NCBI GenBank assembly: GCA_046760985.1 | Contig: JBHIFE010000006.1 | Coordinates: forward strand, 1-26,711 | Direction of reading: 5' to 3' | DNA from: JBHIFE01 sp046760985 | GTDB taxonomy: Bacteria > Chloroflexota > Dehalococcoidia > Dehalococcoidales > RBG-16-60-22 | DNA: 26,711 bases | Shown: positions 7,111-14,658 of the stretch, one piece after another | How the letters are laid out: each line of letters starts with the position of its first letter | Numbering within the stretch: position 1 is the first letter of the stretch | Notes under the pieces: generated by a model | Told to the model about the DNA's origin: nothing | Seen by the model: only the letters and a program-made list of their open reading frames with translations | Database searches by the model: none | Translations under genes and position numbers: made by a program

Positions 7111-9044
7111 TATTTCGTCTTTTCCTTTGCTTTCTTAAGTTCTTGGTAACTTCTGATTACTTCTTCTACAGATGCTTCATCTTCTAGGGTAGTGAGGTCA
7201 CCGATGCTAGCTCCGCTAGCCACCGCCTTTAGAACCCGTCTCATGATCTTCCCGCTCCTTGTCTTGGGTAGCTTGGTGACAAAGTAAATGTCTTCGGGAA
7301 CTGCTATTGAGCCTATTATGCTTCGCATATGAGTGGCTAGTTCCTTCCTCAGATTTGGGGATGGACTGGCTCCCTCCTTAAGCCTGACAAACATGACGAT
7401 ACTCGCCCCTTTTACTGGATGGGGTTTACCGACTACTGCTGCCTCAGCTACCTGAGGATGGGAGACGGTGGCATCCTCCAGTTCAGCGGTACCTATTCTA
7501 TGTCCGGCAACATTAAGTACCTCATCAGCTCTCCCCAAAATCCAAAAGTATCCATCCTTATCTTTTACTGCATAGTCGCCGGTATAATAGACACCAGGGA
7601 ATCGCGACCAATAGGATTGCTTATAGCGCTCTGGGTCGCCGTGTACACCAAGTAGCATTCCCGGCCACGGTCTCTTTATTACCAGCAATCCTCTTTCCTC
7701 GGCTGGCATTGGCTTACCTTTTTCATCAACTACCTCAGCCTCTACCCCGGGTAGAGGTAATGTTGCTGAGCCGGGTTTCAAAGGCACACACTCTATTCCA
7801 GGAGCTGGTGATATCATGATGCCCCCGGTTTCAGTCTGCCACCAGGTATCAACGATGGGACACCTCTCGCCACCTATATGCTGATAAAACCAGAGCCAAG
7901 CTTCCGGGTTAATTGGCTCGCCGACACTTCCCAGTAGTTCCAGGCTGCTAAGGTCGTGCTTCTTCGGCCATTCCTCACCGTATCCCATGAGCATCCGGAT
8001 AGCGGTAGGTGAGGTGTAAAATATAGTGGCTTGGTATTTTTCAATAATGTCCCACCACCGGTCAATGGTTGGATAGTCTAGAGCTCCTTCGTAAAGAATT
8101 ATGGCTGCCCCGTGGGCTAATGGGGCATAGACTATTGAGCTATGTCCGGTAACCCAGCCGACATCAGCCGAACACCAATAGACTGACTCTTCCTTAAGGT
8201 CAAAGACCCACTTATAGGTGGAGTAATTCCAGACAAGATAGCCACCGGTACCATGGATGATTCCCTTAGGCTTGCCGGTAGTGCCTGAGGTATAGAGTAT
8301 GTAAAGTGGGTGATTCGACTCCAGCGGCTCGGGCTCAACAAAAGGCTCTGCCTTCTCCAGCAGGTCATTGAGCCAGAGGTCTCTCGGTGGCTTCATTTTG
8401 ACTGGGACATTGGCTCTCTTGACCACAATGGTCTTTTCCACCGACTTACACATGGTTAAAGCTTCGTCAACTATAGTCTTCAGTGGCAATATCTTCCCTC
8501 TCCTGAACCCCCCGTCAGCGGTTACTAGCAATTTGGCTTCCACATCGTTGACCCGGTCGGCTAGAGCCTGAGCGCTGAAACCAGAGAAGATTACGGTATG
8601 GGGAGCGCCAATCCGGGCACAGGCTAGCATAAAAACAGGCAACTCAGGAATCATCGGTAGGTATAGAGCAACCTTGTCTCCTTTTTTCACCCCGCAATTC
8701 TTCAAGACAGAAGCAAACTTGTTCACCTCACTATATAGTCGTGAGTAGCTCAAAGCCCTAATATCTCCCGGTTCGCCTTCCCAGTATATGGCTACCTTAC
8801 TTCTTCGCCAAGTTTTCACATGACGGTCAACACATATGTAAGACGCATTCATTTGCCCGCCGACAAACCACTTGGCGAATGGCGGGTCCCATTCCAGCAC
8901 CTTGTCCCAGGTCTTAAACCAGTCAAGTTGGCGACCCTGTTCCGCCCAGAACTCTTCCGGCTCCTCTAGAGACCGATGATAAATATCAAAGTACTTTTTT
9001 ACCGGTAGGTATTTGGACTCAAAAGGCAGTGATAATTCAGCCAT
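7110..9044 (-). CDS. acs: Acetyl-CoA synthetase (AMP-forming)
   Basis: Activates acetate (or a related short acid) with ATP and CoA. 644 residues, the usual length. The P-loop-like motif YTSGTTGKPKGI, the acetate-pocket region VDTWWQTETGG, the hinge YYTGDYAVKDKDGYF with GRADEVLNVAGHRIG, and the C-terminal PKTRSGKIMRR with the catalytic lysine that is often acetylated are all present. The N-terminal YFDIYHRSLEEPEEFW and WFVGGQMNASY are typical for the family. It lies 26 bases downstream of a ferritin-like gene and is coupled to the CoA-binding gene. Propionate or another acid cannot be excluded as substrate. Confidence 0.95.
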   Translation of the reverse strand: MAELSLPFESKYLPVKKYFDIYHRSLEEPEEFWAEQGRQLDWFKTWDKVLEWDPPFAKWFVGGQMNASYICVDRHVKTWRRSKVAIYWEGEPGDIRALSYSRLYSEVNKFASVLKNCGVKKGDKVALYLPMIPELPVFMLACARIGAPHTVIFSGFSAQALADRVNDVEAKLLVTADGGFRRGKILPLKTIVDEALTMCKSVEKTIVVKRANVPVKMKPPRDLWLNDLLEKAEPFVEPEPLESNHPLYILYTSGTTGKPKGIIHGTGGYLVWNYSTYKWVFDLKEESVYWCSADVGWVTGHSSIVYAPLAHGAAIILYEGALDYPTIDRWWDIIEKYQATIFYTSPTAIRMLMGYGEEWPKKHDLSSLELLGSVGEPINPEAWLWFYQHIGGERCPIVDTWWQTETGGIMISPAPGIECVPLKPGSATLPLPGVEAEVVDEKGKPMPAEERGLLVIKRPWPGMLLGVHGDPERYKQSYWSRFPGVYYTGDYAVKDKDGYFWILGRADEVLNVAGHRIGTAELEDATVSHPQVAEAAVVGKPHPVKGASIVMFVRLKEGASPSPNLRKELATHMRSIIGSIAVPEDIYFVTKLPKTRSGKIMRRVLKAVASGASIGDLTTLEDEASVEEVIRSYQELKKAKEKTK

Positions 9045-9070
9045 GTCTTGACATCCTCCAATTTATTCTG

Positions 9071-9526
9071 TCAGTCCTCTCCATAGAACAGGTCATCGTA
9101 GAGCATTTCCAGTCTCAGCTTATGCTTGAGTTCTTCCTGAACCAAACTTTGACAAAGATATTTGGCAGTTTCGTCTCTCATTATACCCATCATTTTTGAA
9201 TAGAACTCAATGGATTGCTGCTCACGCTTCATAGCGAAAAGAAGGGTATCCTGTAGACTAGCACCTTCCAGTGTGTCGCCACCAGTTAAATATTCGCTAA
9301 TCATTAGGTTCGGCACTTTCTCTTGGTGCCAATCGCGCTTGTTTAATCCTCTTTCCTTAAGTTTCTTCAGCCGTCGTGAGTGACCAAGTTCTTCTGCTGC
9401 CAGCTCTTTCATCAATGCCTTGGCACCAGGGTCTTCAGTCTTGCTTTGTCCGGCTATATAGACAGCTTGGGAGGCAATTTCTTTGTAGATGGCTGTATCC
9501 AATAATTCAGCCAATTCGTCTGACAT
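9071..9526 (-). CDS. Ferritin-like / rubrerythrin-type diiron protein
   Basis: 151 residues from the ATG at 9526, chosen because GGGAGGA lies 5 bases upstream; a longer version from 9565 lacks such a site. It is a four-helix bundle with E and ExxH-like pairs: an EIASQAV helix, EELGHSRRLKKL, KREQQSIEFYSK and EELKHKLRLEML. There is no rubredoxin domain. Such proteins bind a diiron centre and deal with peroxide or store iron. The 156 bases upstream (9566-9721) hold no gene that I can see, only a 6-bp inverted repeat (GAACCA 9608-9613 with TGGTTC 9626-9631). This is one of three ferritin-like genes in the same run. Confidence 0.9.
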   Translation of the reverse strand: MSDELAELLDTAIYKEIASQAVYIAGQSKTEDPGAKALMKELAAEELGHSRRLKKLKERGLNKRDWHQEKVPNLMISEYLTGGDTLEGASLQDTLLFAMKREQQSIEFYSKMMGIMRDETAKYLCQSLVQEELKHKLRLEMLYDDLFYGED

Positions 9527-9721
9527 AGTTTCCTCCCATATGCGGGCAACGGTTGTCGGTGGCATAATATTTATTCCTAATCCTGGCTAGAAGCATTTTG
9601 CGTCCCTGAACCAAGACCTCCCTCGTGGTTCCATCTTGGAATTCACTAGTCTTGCCTACCGGGAAGAAATTAGCCACATTACTCCTTTGATGCCAGATTC
9701 TTAGATGTCTTTTTCCGGTCT

Positions 9722-10564
9722 TTACTTTTCTTCCTCCTCCTTTAGCAGGTCACTGAATACGTCGGCATGATATATTTCATTATCCCTTAGGCGAAGGAGA
9801 AGCTTTTTCAGGTCAGGGTCTTCAGTCTCTTTGGCTGATCGGTCATATTCAGCTGCCACTTCCTTTTCAATTTTAATATCGGCTCGTAGCATGTCAGCGG
9901 TCTTGGTTGATTGGTCAACCTCGGTGTGCTCTATCTTTGGATTGCCACCACCACCAACCATCTCCTCGGCAAGCCAACCCAGATGCTGCATCTCGTTAAT
10001 GGCTTGATCCTCCAGTTGTTTTTTAGCCTCTTTATTGGGCGTCATATAGGAATGGAGTAAATACTGGAGGATAACAGTGTACTCATGCTCAACGCCCCAG
10101 TTGAGCGTGCGGGTGGTCTTGTCCTGGCGGTTGCCTCTTACATCCTTCATCCCCTTCTTCTGCGCCTTTTCCACAAAGTGCTCGAAATCACCATGGTGTG
10201 ATTCTTCATCAGACAGGATGCGCTGCAGTAATCGCTTTATCTTTGGGTCATCAATAAGATTAATATGTTCCTTATATTGATTTATGGCGCCTTCTTCCAG
10301 CAATACATCGTTTTTCATCCAGTCAGTTACTAGTGTGCCACCCATGCGCATCGTACCTCTCTCCAGGCTGGGTGTGCCACCAAGTTCAACAATGGTCTCT
10401 GCCAACCAGTCTAGGTGGCGCATTTCATCCCGAGCGATTGCCTCAACCTCGCAAGCCATCTCACCTTCACCCATAGCGTAGGCATGATTCAGATACTGAA
10501 TGATAGCACCATGCTCATCTTGAAGGTCTTTATTGAGTAAATTAATGATTTTATTTTTATCCAT
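9722..10564 (-). CDS. Tandem-duplicated ferritin-like protein
   Basis: 280 residues made of two ferritin-like units of about 135 each. Unit 1 has LQDEHGAIIQYLNHAY, RDEMRHLDWLAETI, LEEGAINQYKEH and SDEESHHGDF. Unit 2 has VEHEYTVILQYLLHSY, INEMQHLGWLAEEM, IEKEVAAEYDR and RDNEIYHADVF. Both keep the E...ExxH...E...ExxH order expected of diiron ligands, so each half could bind its own centre. The first helix pairs of the halves resemble each other closely (DEHGAIIQYL / EHEYTVILQYL). Ferritin-like proteins normally form such bundles from separate chains. It lies between the flavodiiron gene and another ferritin-like gene; a role in iron or peroxide handling is inferred. Confidence 0.88.
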   Translation of the reverse strand: MDKNKIINLLNKDLQDEHGAIIQYLNHAYAMGEGEMACEVEAIARDEMRHLDWLAETIVELGGTPSLERGTMRMGGTLVTDWMKNDVLLEEGAINQYKEHINLIDDPKIKRLLQRILSDEESHHGDFEHFVEKAQKKGMKDVRGNRQDKTTRTLNWGVEHEYTVILQYLLHSYMTPNKEAKKQLEDQAINEMQHLGWLAEEMVGGGGNPKIEHTEVDQSTKTADMLRADIKIEKEVAAEYDRSAKETEDPDLKKLLLRLRDNEIYHADVFSDLLKEEEEK

Positions 10565-10585
10565 TAATCTCCTCCTAAATTAGAC

Positions 10586-11770
10586 TCAGATGAAGTTGTG
10601 TTCTTTATGCTTTTTGGCAATGGTTTCAGCTAGGTTATCCAGAGACTTAAAATCGGCTTCTCCCGGAGAACCCTTACTGAGCACGGGTTCTAATAATTCT
10701 ACCTCTAGCTTGGGAACCATTTCAGTGAGTTGTTGAACTATCCTGCCGCCCCAGCCGTAAGAACCAATGATAGAGACAAATTTTAATTTGGGTCTTAAGA
10801 TGTTTGCCAAAAAGGTGGCATAGACAATATTTGGATGGGGACCAGTTAGCACGGTAGGCGTCCCGATAACTATTGTCGCCGCATCCACCAATGCCATTGC
10901 CAGTTTGCCGAGGTCAGTTACGGTTAGGTCAAATTGTTTTACTGCTACCCCTCTCTCTGCCAAAGCACCAACAAGGTATTCAACCATCTTACGGGTGCTA
11001 CCCCACATTGAGGTGTAAGGTAAAACTACAATGTTTCTGGGCTGGTCAAAGACCCAGCTATGATAGGCTTTCAAGATAAACTCTGGTTTATCATATATAG
11101 GACCGTGACTTGGAGCAATGAGTCCAATACGGTAGTCCTTTAACCTCTCCAGGTGCTTTTCAATATTAGTTCGGAAGGGCATCATGATTTCAGCATAATA
11201 TCTCTTGGCAGCTTCATAAACCTGCCCCTCATCGACTACATACAGGTCAGTGGTGGCTAAATGAGAGCCGAATAAATCGCAGGGAAACAGTATCTTGTCC
11301 TCTCTAAGATAGGTAAGCATTGTCTCTGGCCAGTGAACCCAGGGAGCATGGATAAACTCCAGAGTTCTATCACCCAGCGAGATTGTCTCTTTGTCGTCAA
11401 CCGTGGTAAACCTCTCCTCTGGAATCAGGAACACGTCTATGAGCATTCCTTTGCATCTGGGGGTGACAACGAGCTTTGCCTGGGGGTATTTCTCTAGGAT
11501 TTGGGGGAGGGTACCAGAGTGGTCCGGCTCGGCGTGATTGGCAATGACATAATCTATATTCTTAATCTCAAGTTGCTCTAAATGATTGAGCAGCACCGTC
11601 TGCATAGTTGGATCTACCGTATCAATTAAGGCTGTCTTTTCACTGCCCTTAATCAAATATGAGTTGTAGCTCGTGCCGTCGGGGAGTGGTATCAGTGCAT
11701 CGAATAATCGTCTGTCCCAGTCAATTGCGCCTACCCAGTAGATATTAGGTCTTATTTCCCTTGGTTTCAT
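10586..11770 (-). CDS. Flavodiiron protein (A-type flavoprotein, FprA/ROO-like)
   Basis: 394 residues: an N-terminal metallo-beta-lactamase-like domain with a diiron site and a C-terminal flavodoxin domain. The six metal ligands are in the canonical places: H79, E81, D83 (in NHAEPDHSG), H146, D165 and H222 (PSHGP). FMN binding is seen in LPYTSMWGSTRKMVE and in GSYGWGGR. These proteins reduce oxygen to water and/or nitric oxide to nitrous oxide in anaerobes. There is no rubredoxin or flavin reductase fusion, so electrons must come from a separate partner. It sits between ferritin-like genes in the oxygen-defence run. Confidence 0.97.
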   Translation of the reverse strand: MKPREIRPNIYWVGAIDWDRRLFDALIPLPDGTSYNSYLIKGSEKTALIDTVDPTMQTVLLNHLEQLEIKNIDYVIANHAEPDHSGTLPQILEKYPQAKLVVTPRCKGMLIDVFLIPEERFTTVDDKETISLGDRTLEFIHAPWVHWPETMLTYLREDKILFPCDLFGSHLATTDLYVVDEGQVYEAAKRYYAEIMMPFRTNIEKHLERLKDYRIGLIAPSHGPIYDKPEFILKAYHSWVFDQPRNIVVLPYTSMWGSTRKMVEYLVGALAERGVAVKQFDLTVTDLGKLAMALVDAATIVIGTPTVLTGPHPNIVYATFLANILRPKLKFVSIIGSYGWGGRIVQQLTEMVPKLEVELLEPVLSKGSPGEADFKSLDNLAETIAKKHKEHNFI

Positions 11771-11829
11771 CCTACTCTATCCTTTCCAACTTATTATTGG
11801 GTTTCCTGGATGGTATGTTCATCGCCGGC

Positions 11830-12360
11830 TTAGCCAGCATCTAGAGAGGGATGTTCTTTGCTAACAAACCAGGCTGCCGGGTTCTTGAGGAATTCGTAAT
11901 AGTCAAGTAGAATTAGATGGTGTTCCTTTTCTTGGATAGCTAATGCCTCGTAAAATTCTCTCTCAGCAGCAAAGACAGCAATCTTGCCTTGAGCTTTATA
12001 GAAATCGTAGGTTTCGTTTTCCATATCCATCGCTGTCTGTATGGCATCAAGTTCAGTGGCTGGAGCCTTTACGCTGGAACCAGTCTCTTCCATTGCCTTG
12101 GCAAATACTGTTCTTAAGCCCCTACCTCTATTTGGCTGGTAATCTGTCTTCGGCCAAGCCTTTTTACTTCTGATGGCATCATATATTTCCTCAAACTTCT
12201 GTAGGTGAATGTCTTCTTCGGCGGCTAGTTTTTCCAGCAGCTTCTCACCCAGCTCATTACTACTTTCCTTGCTCGCCTTTAGATAAAATTCCTTACCATC
12301 AATTTCCATCTGGATAGCAATTTTGAGTGCGTTTAGAGTTTTGTTTTGTTCAGTTACCAT
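11830..12360 (-). CDS. Ferritin-like / rubrerythrin-type protein
   Basis: 176 residues, first gene of the minus-strand run. Two helix pairs carry diiron-type ligands: MEIDGKEFYLKA with AAEEDIHLQKFEEIY (ExxxH), and MENETYDFYKAQG with IQEKEHHLILLDY. No C-terminal rubredoxin domain is present. It belongs to the ferritin-like group found near flavodiiron genes in anaerobes; the exact activity is unknown. A TTGACA promoter lies upstream at 12419-12447, and a Crp/Fnr-type operator is shared with the divergent thiol-redox operon. Confidence 0.9.
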   Translation of the reverse strand: MVTEQNKTLNALKIAIQMEIDGKEFYLKASKESSNELGEKLLEKLAAEEDIHLQKFEEIYDAIRSKKAWPKTDYQPNRGRGLRTVFAKAMEETGSSVKAPATELDAIQTAMDMENETYDFYKAQGKIAVFAAEREFYEALAIQEKEHHLILLDYYEFLKNPAAWFVSKEHPSLDAG

Positions 12361-12418
12361 GGTTAGTCTCCTCTTCTATTTAAATGGGATTCCGCCTCTC
12401 AACCTTTAGTAGGTAACA

Positions 12419-12447
12419 AATAAAGCCCTAAGTCTATCCGCTGTCAA
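12419..12447 (-). promoter_or_regulatory. Promoter for the ferritin/flavodiiron run
   Basis: Minus strand TTGACA (12447-12442), 17-base spacer, TTTATT (12424-12419, four of six). Transcription would start about 12412, some 50 bases before the ATG at 12360. The Crp/Fnr-type operator at 12516-12539 is centred about 115 bases upstream of this start, too far for the class II position but possible for an upstream activator. Confidence 0.6.
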
Positions 12448-12515
12448 TACTCTCGCTAGCCTCACCAGGCGGATTTTAACTACCATTACTTAACGCTATA
12501 TTATCAAGTAATCCT

Positions 12516-12539
12516 TGTATATGACATATATCACATACA
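12516..12539. promoter_or_regulatory. Crp/Fnr-type operator, copy 1
   Basis: A 24-bp near-palindrome whose right-hand core ATCACATACA is the mirror of TGTATATGAC on the left. It has the form TGTGA N6 TCATA when read on the minus strand. On that strand it differs from the copy at 20955-20978 at a single base. It lies in the 287-base divergent region between the ferritin-like gene (minus) and the small zinc ribbon gene (plus). Confidence 0.75.
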
Positions 12540-12556
12540 AATTGCTAAGGCACTCC

Positions 12557-12562
12557 TATGAT
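12557..12562 (+). promoter_or_regulatory. -10 hexamer of a class II activated promoter
   Basis: TATGAT (five of six to TATAAT). Its left edge is 29.5 bases from the centre of the operator at 12516-12539, the same distance as at the second operator. A start near 12569 would put the operator centre at -41.5. It would serve the zinc ribbon / glutaredoxin / thioredoxin reductase operon. Confidence 0.55.
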
Positions 12563-12590
12563 ACATTAAAAAAGACAAAAACACCAAGCC

Positions 12591-12619
12591 TTGACATCTT
12601 CTCTAGGCGATTATAAGAT
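12591..12619 (+). promoter_or_regulatory. Second promoter of the thiol-redox operon
   Basis: TTGACA (12591-12596), 17-base spacer, TAAGAT (12614-12619, four of six). It would start transcription about 12626, 22 bases before the ATG at 12648, and could give basal, regulator-independent expression. Confidence 0.6.
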
Positions 12620-12647
12620 TTGCTACTGAATGGCTGGAGGTGACTTG

Positions 12648-12794
12648 ATGCAAGATGTCAAGTATGTCTGCCCGGAATGCAGGTATGAATCTAAAGTTCC
12701 TGGTTCACGTCCCAAGTGCCAGAAGATGTTAGTGGCTACTTGTCCAGTATGTGGTAACCCGGTAGTGGGTGAACAAATTAAAATAGAAGATTAA
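12648..12794 (+). CDS. Small zinc-ribbon protein
   Basis: 48 residues (MQDVKYVCPECRYESK...). Cysteines at 8, 11, 24, 32 and 35 form CxxC pairs (CPEC and CPVC) typical of a zinc or iron ribbon. The arrangement is rubredoxin-like in spacing, but the residues around the cysteines are not those of rubredoxin. GGAGG lies 8 bases before the ATG. It is the first gene of the operon with a glutaredoxin-like protein and thioredoxin reductase, so a redox or electron-carrier role is possible but unproven. Confidence 0.8.
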   Translation: MQDVKYVCPECRYESKVPGSRPKCQKMLVATCPVCGNPVVGEQIKIED

Positions 12795-12824
12795 CCACTT
12801 CATTATTGAAAGCGAGGTAGAAAA

Positions 12825-13061
12825 ATGACTGATAAAAAAGTAGCTATCTATACCACTCCTACCTGCCCCTGGTGCCGCAGGACGAAGGACTACCTTACGC
12901 AAAAAGGCATCTCCTTTACCGAGTATAATGTGGCTGCGGATAGAGAAAAAGCCAAGGAGATGATACAGATATCAAAACAAATGGGTGTACCGGTAGTCAT
13001 TATTGATGGTGAGGTTGTAGTGGGGTTTAACCAAGCTAGGCTAGATAGCCTGTTGTCGTAG
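12825..13061 (+). CDS. Glutaredoxin-like / NrdH-like redoxin
   Basis: 78 residues with a thioredoxin fold. The active site is CPWC (residues 14-17, in TTPTCPWCRRTK), cis-proline segment GVPVVIIDG, and C-terminal GFNQARLDSLL. CPWC redoxins of this size (YruB/NrdH type) are usually reduced by thioredoxin reductase, and the trxB-like gene follows 29 bases downstream. This makes the pair a likely functional couple; no glutathione need be involved. Confidence 0.95.
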   Translation: MTDKKVAIYTTPTCPWCRRTKDYLTQKGISFTEYNVAADREKAKEMIQISKQMGVPVVIIDGEVVVGFNQARLDSLLS

Positions 13062-13090
13062 ACTGTTTGCTTTGTATTTAGGGGGTAGCT

Positions 13091-14005
13091 GTGTATGATT
13101 TGATGATAATAGGTGGCGGTCCAGCTGGACTTGCCGCTGCTGTATATGTAGCGCGCAAGCGACTCAGGGCGTTGCTGGTTAGTATTAATATTGGTGGGCA
13201 GATAAATAATACCTGGGGTATTGAAAATTACCTGGGCTATCAGTTTATTGAGGGACCGGAGTTAATAAATAAGTTCCAAACCCAGGTGAGCCAGTTCCCT
13301 ATTGACCAGAAAATTGGTGATAAGGTGTCTCGGCTGGAGAAGATTGACGGAGGCTTTCAAGCTATATCTGAAGGCGGTAACAGGTATCAAGCAAAAGCGG
13401 TAATCTTTGCCACCGGCAAAAGACCTAGGAGGTTAAATGTGCCGGGTGAGGTGGAATTAACCGGGAGAGGAGTAACTTATTGTGCTATCTGTGACGGACC
13501 GGTATTCGCTGGGCAGAGGGTGGCGGTGGTAGGTGGAGGCAATTCAGCCCTTGAGGCAGCCTTAGATATGGTAAAAATTGCTGAGCATGTAGATTTGGTT
13601 TCCCTGACCCAGTTAACTGGTGATGCCATTCTTATTGACCAACTAGCCGATGCTAAAAATCTTACCATTTTCACTGAATATCAAACCGAGGAAATCAAGG
13701 GTCAGGATTTAGTTGAAGGGATGCTGATAAGAGCCCTCAAGAGTGGCGAGAAGAAAGTCCTGGATGTTACCGGGGTTTTCATTGAAATCGGGCTAGTACC
13801 CAACTCTGAAGCAGTAAAGGGACTTGTTGAACTCAATGAATGGGGGGAGGTACCTGTCAGTGGCGCTAATGAAACCACGGTACCCGGACTTTATGCTGCC
13901 GGGGATGTTACTGATGTGCCAGAGAAGCAGATTATTGTTGCCGCTGGCGAGGGAGCTAAAGCAGCACTTCAGGCACACCGTTACCTGCAACGACTAGCAG
14001 CATGA
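13091..14005 (+). CDS. trxB: Thioredoxin reductase
   Basis: 304 residues. FAD motif IIGGGPAGLAAAVYVARK, redox-active CAIC (in TYCAICDGP), NAD(P)H motif VVGGGNSALEAALDM and the C-terminal FAD motif GLYAAGDVTD are all present. The start is GTG at 13091 with AGGGGGT ahead. It transfers electrons from NAD(P)H to a small disulfide protein, here most likely the CPWC redoxin encoded just upstream. The segment after the second Rossmann motif (MVKIAEHVDLVSLTQ) lacks the basic HRRxxxR pattern typical of NADPH-specific enzymes, so its nicotinamide preference is open. Confidence 0.95.
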   Translation: MYDLMIIGGGPAGLAAAVYVARKRLRALLVSINIGGQINNTWGIENYLGYQFIEGPELINKFQTQVSQFPIDQKIGDKVSRLEKIDGGFQAISEGGNRYQAKAVIFATGKRPRRLNVPGEVELTGRGVTYCAICDGPVFAGQRVAVVGGGNSALEAALDMVKIAEHVDLVSLTQLTGDAILIDQLADAKNLTIFTEYQTEEIKGQDLVEGMLIRALKSGEKKVLDVTGVFIEIGLVPNSEAVKGLVELNEWGEVPVSGANETTVPGLYAAGDVTDVPEKQIIVAAGEGAKAALQAHRYLQRLAA

Positions 14006-14046
14006 TAGCCTAACATCCACTATTTACGCCTGTAGTTAACTTCTAC

Positions 14047-14439
14047 CTAGATGATTCCCCAATCTTTGTAGCCTTGCTGAATAATAGCCAGGTATTCTTT
14101 CGAGGGTTGCGTTTCTTCTAATTGCCCTGACTTGATATAGGTTATTGCTTCAAAGGATTCACCAACTTCATCAAATACGGTAACCTTGAGCCTGTGGTAG
14201 CCTTCTTCATGTCTATCTAGTTGCCGTAAACATTGCTCTGAAATCTCGTAAATGGCGCCGGGAACCCTCTCTCCCCTGAATCGCTCGATGGTGGCGACCC
14301 CACCCCGCCACTTTCTCGACCAGCCGGCAAATATCAATTTGTAGTTGGGCAGGGTAACCATCAATTTGGGCTTGCTGTCTGGGCAGCGCTCTAACATCTG
14401 CTTACGATTGAGATTAGCACCATAGGCAAAATAATACAC
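14047..14439 (-). CDS. Gamma-glutamylcyclotransferase-like protein
   Basis: 130 residues, GGCT/AIG2-like fold. The substrate-binding loop is YFAYGANLNRKQM, and the likely catalytic glutamate lies in LDRHEEGYHRL. GAIYEIS and FEAITYI strands fit the family. Members act on gamma-glutamyl amines or related amides; the real substrate is unknown. It is the last gene of the minus-strand copper/envelope block and converges on trxB. Confidence 0.88.
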   Translation of the reverse strand: MYYFAYGANLNRKQMLERCPDSKPKLMVTLPNYKLIFAGWSRKWRGGVATIERFRGERVPGAIYEISEQCLRQLDRHEEGYHRLKVTVFDEVGESFEAITYIKSGQLEETQPSKEYLAIIQQGYKDWGII

Positions 14440-14485
14440 TGGCTCTCCTCAAAGTTGTAACGAAGTTTCGGCTAAGAGCCTTTCC

Positions 14486-14641
14486 CTACTTCTTTTCCTC
14501 AGCCAGATACTTCTCTGGGTTCTGGTCGAAAGCTTTCTTGCAGCCTACCGCACAGAAGTAGTATTTCTTTCCCTGGTACTCAGAGGTGGCGGCTGCTTTG
14601 CTCTCCTCTACTTCCATCTTGCAGACCGGGTCAATTGCCAT
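14486..14641 (-). CDS. YHS domain metal-binding protein
   Basis: 51 residues (MAIDPVCKMEVEE...YYFCAVGCKKAFDQNPEKYL). The DPVCKM start, the YYFC and GC cysteines and the FxxxPxKYL tail define the YHS/TRASH metal-binding domain. An AGGAGGT sequence lies 6 bases before the ATG. It follows copA by 17 bases, so it may hand copper or another soft metal to or from the pump. In many genomes this domain is fused to the P-type ATPase; here it is a separate gene. Confidence 0.93.
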   Translation of the reverse strand: MAIDPVCKMEVEESKAAATSEYQGKKYYFCAVGCKKAFDQNPEKYLAEEKK

Positions 14642-14658
14642 ATTGACACCTCCTTTAA

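Noticed and set aside
9527..9565. Longer start of the ferritin-like gene at 9565
   Set aside because: GGGAGGA sits directly before the ATG at 9526, and the extra residues (MPPTTVARIWEET) are not part of the fold.
14440..14485. GGCTCT / AGAGCC inverted repeat as a terminator
   Set aside because: The arms are short, the loop is long and there is no T-tract.
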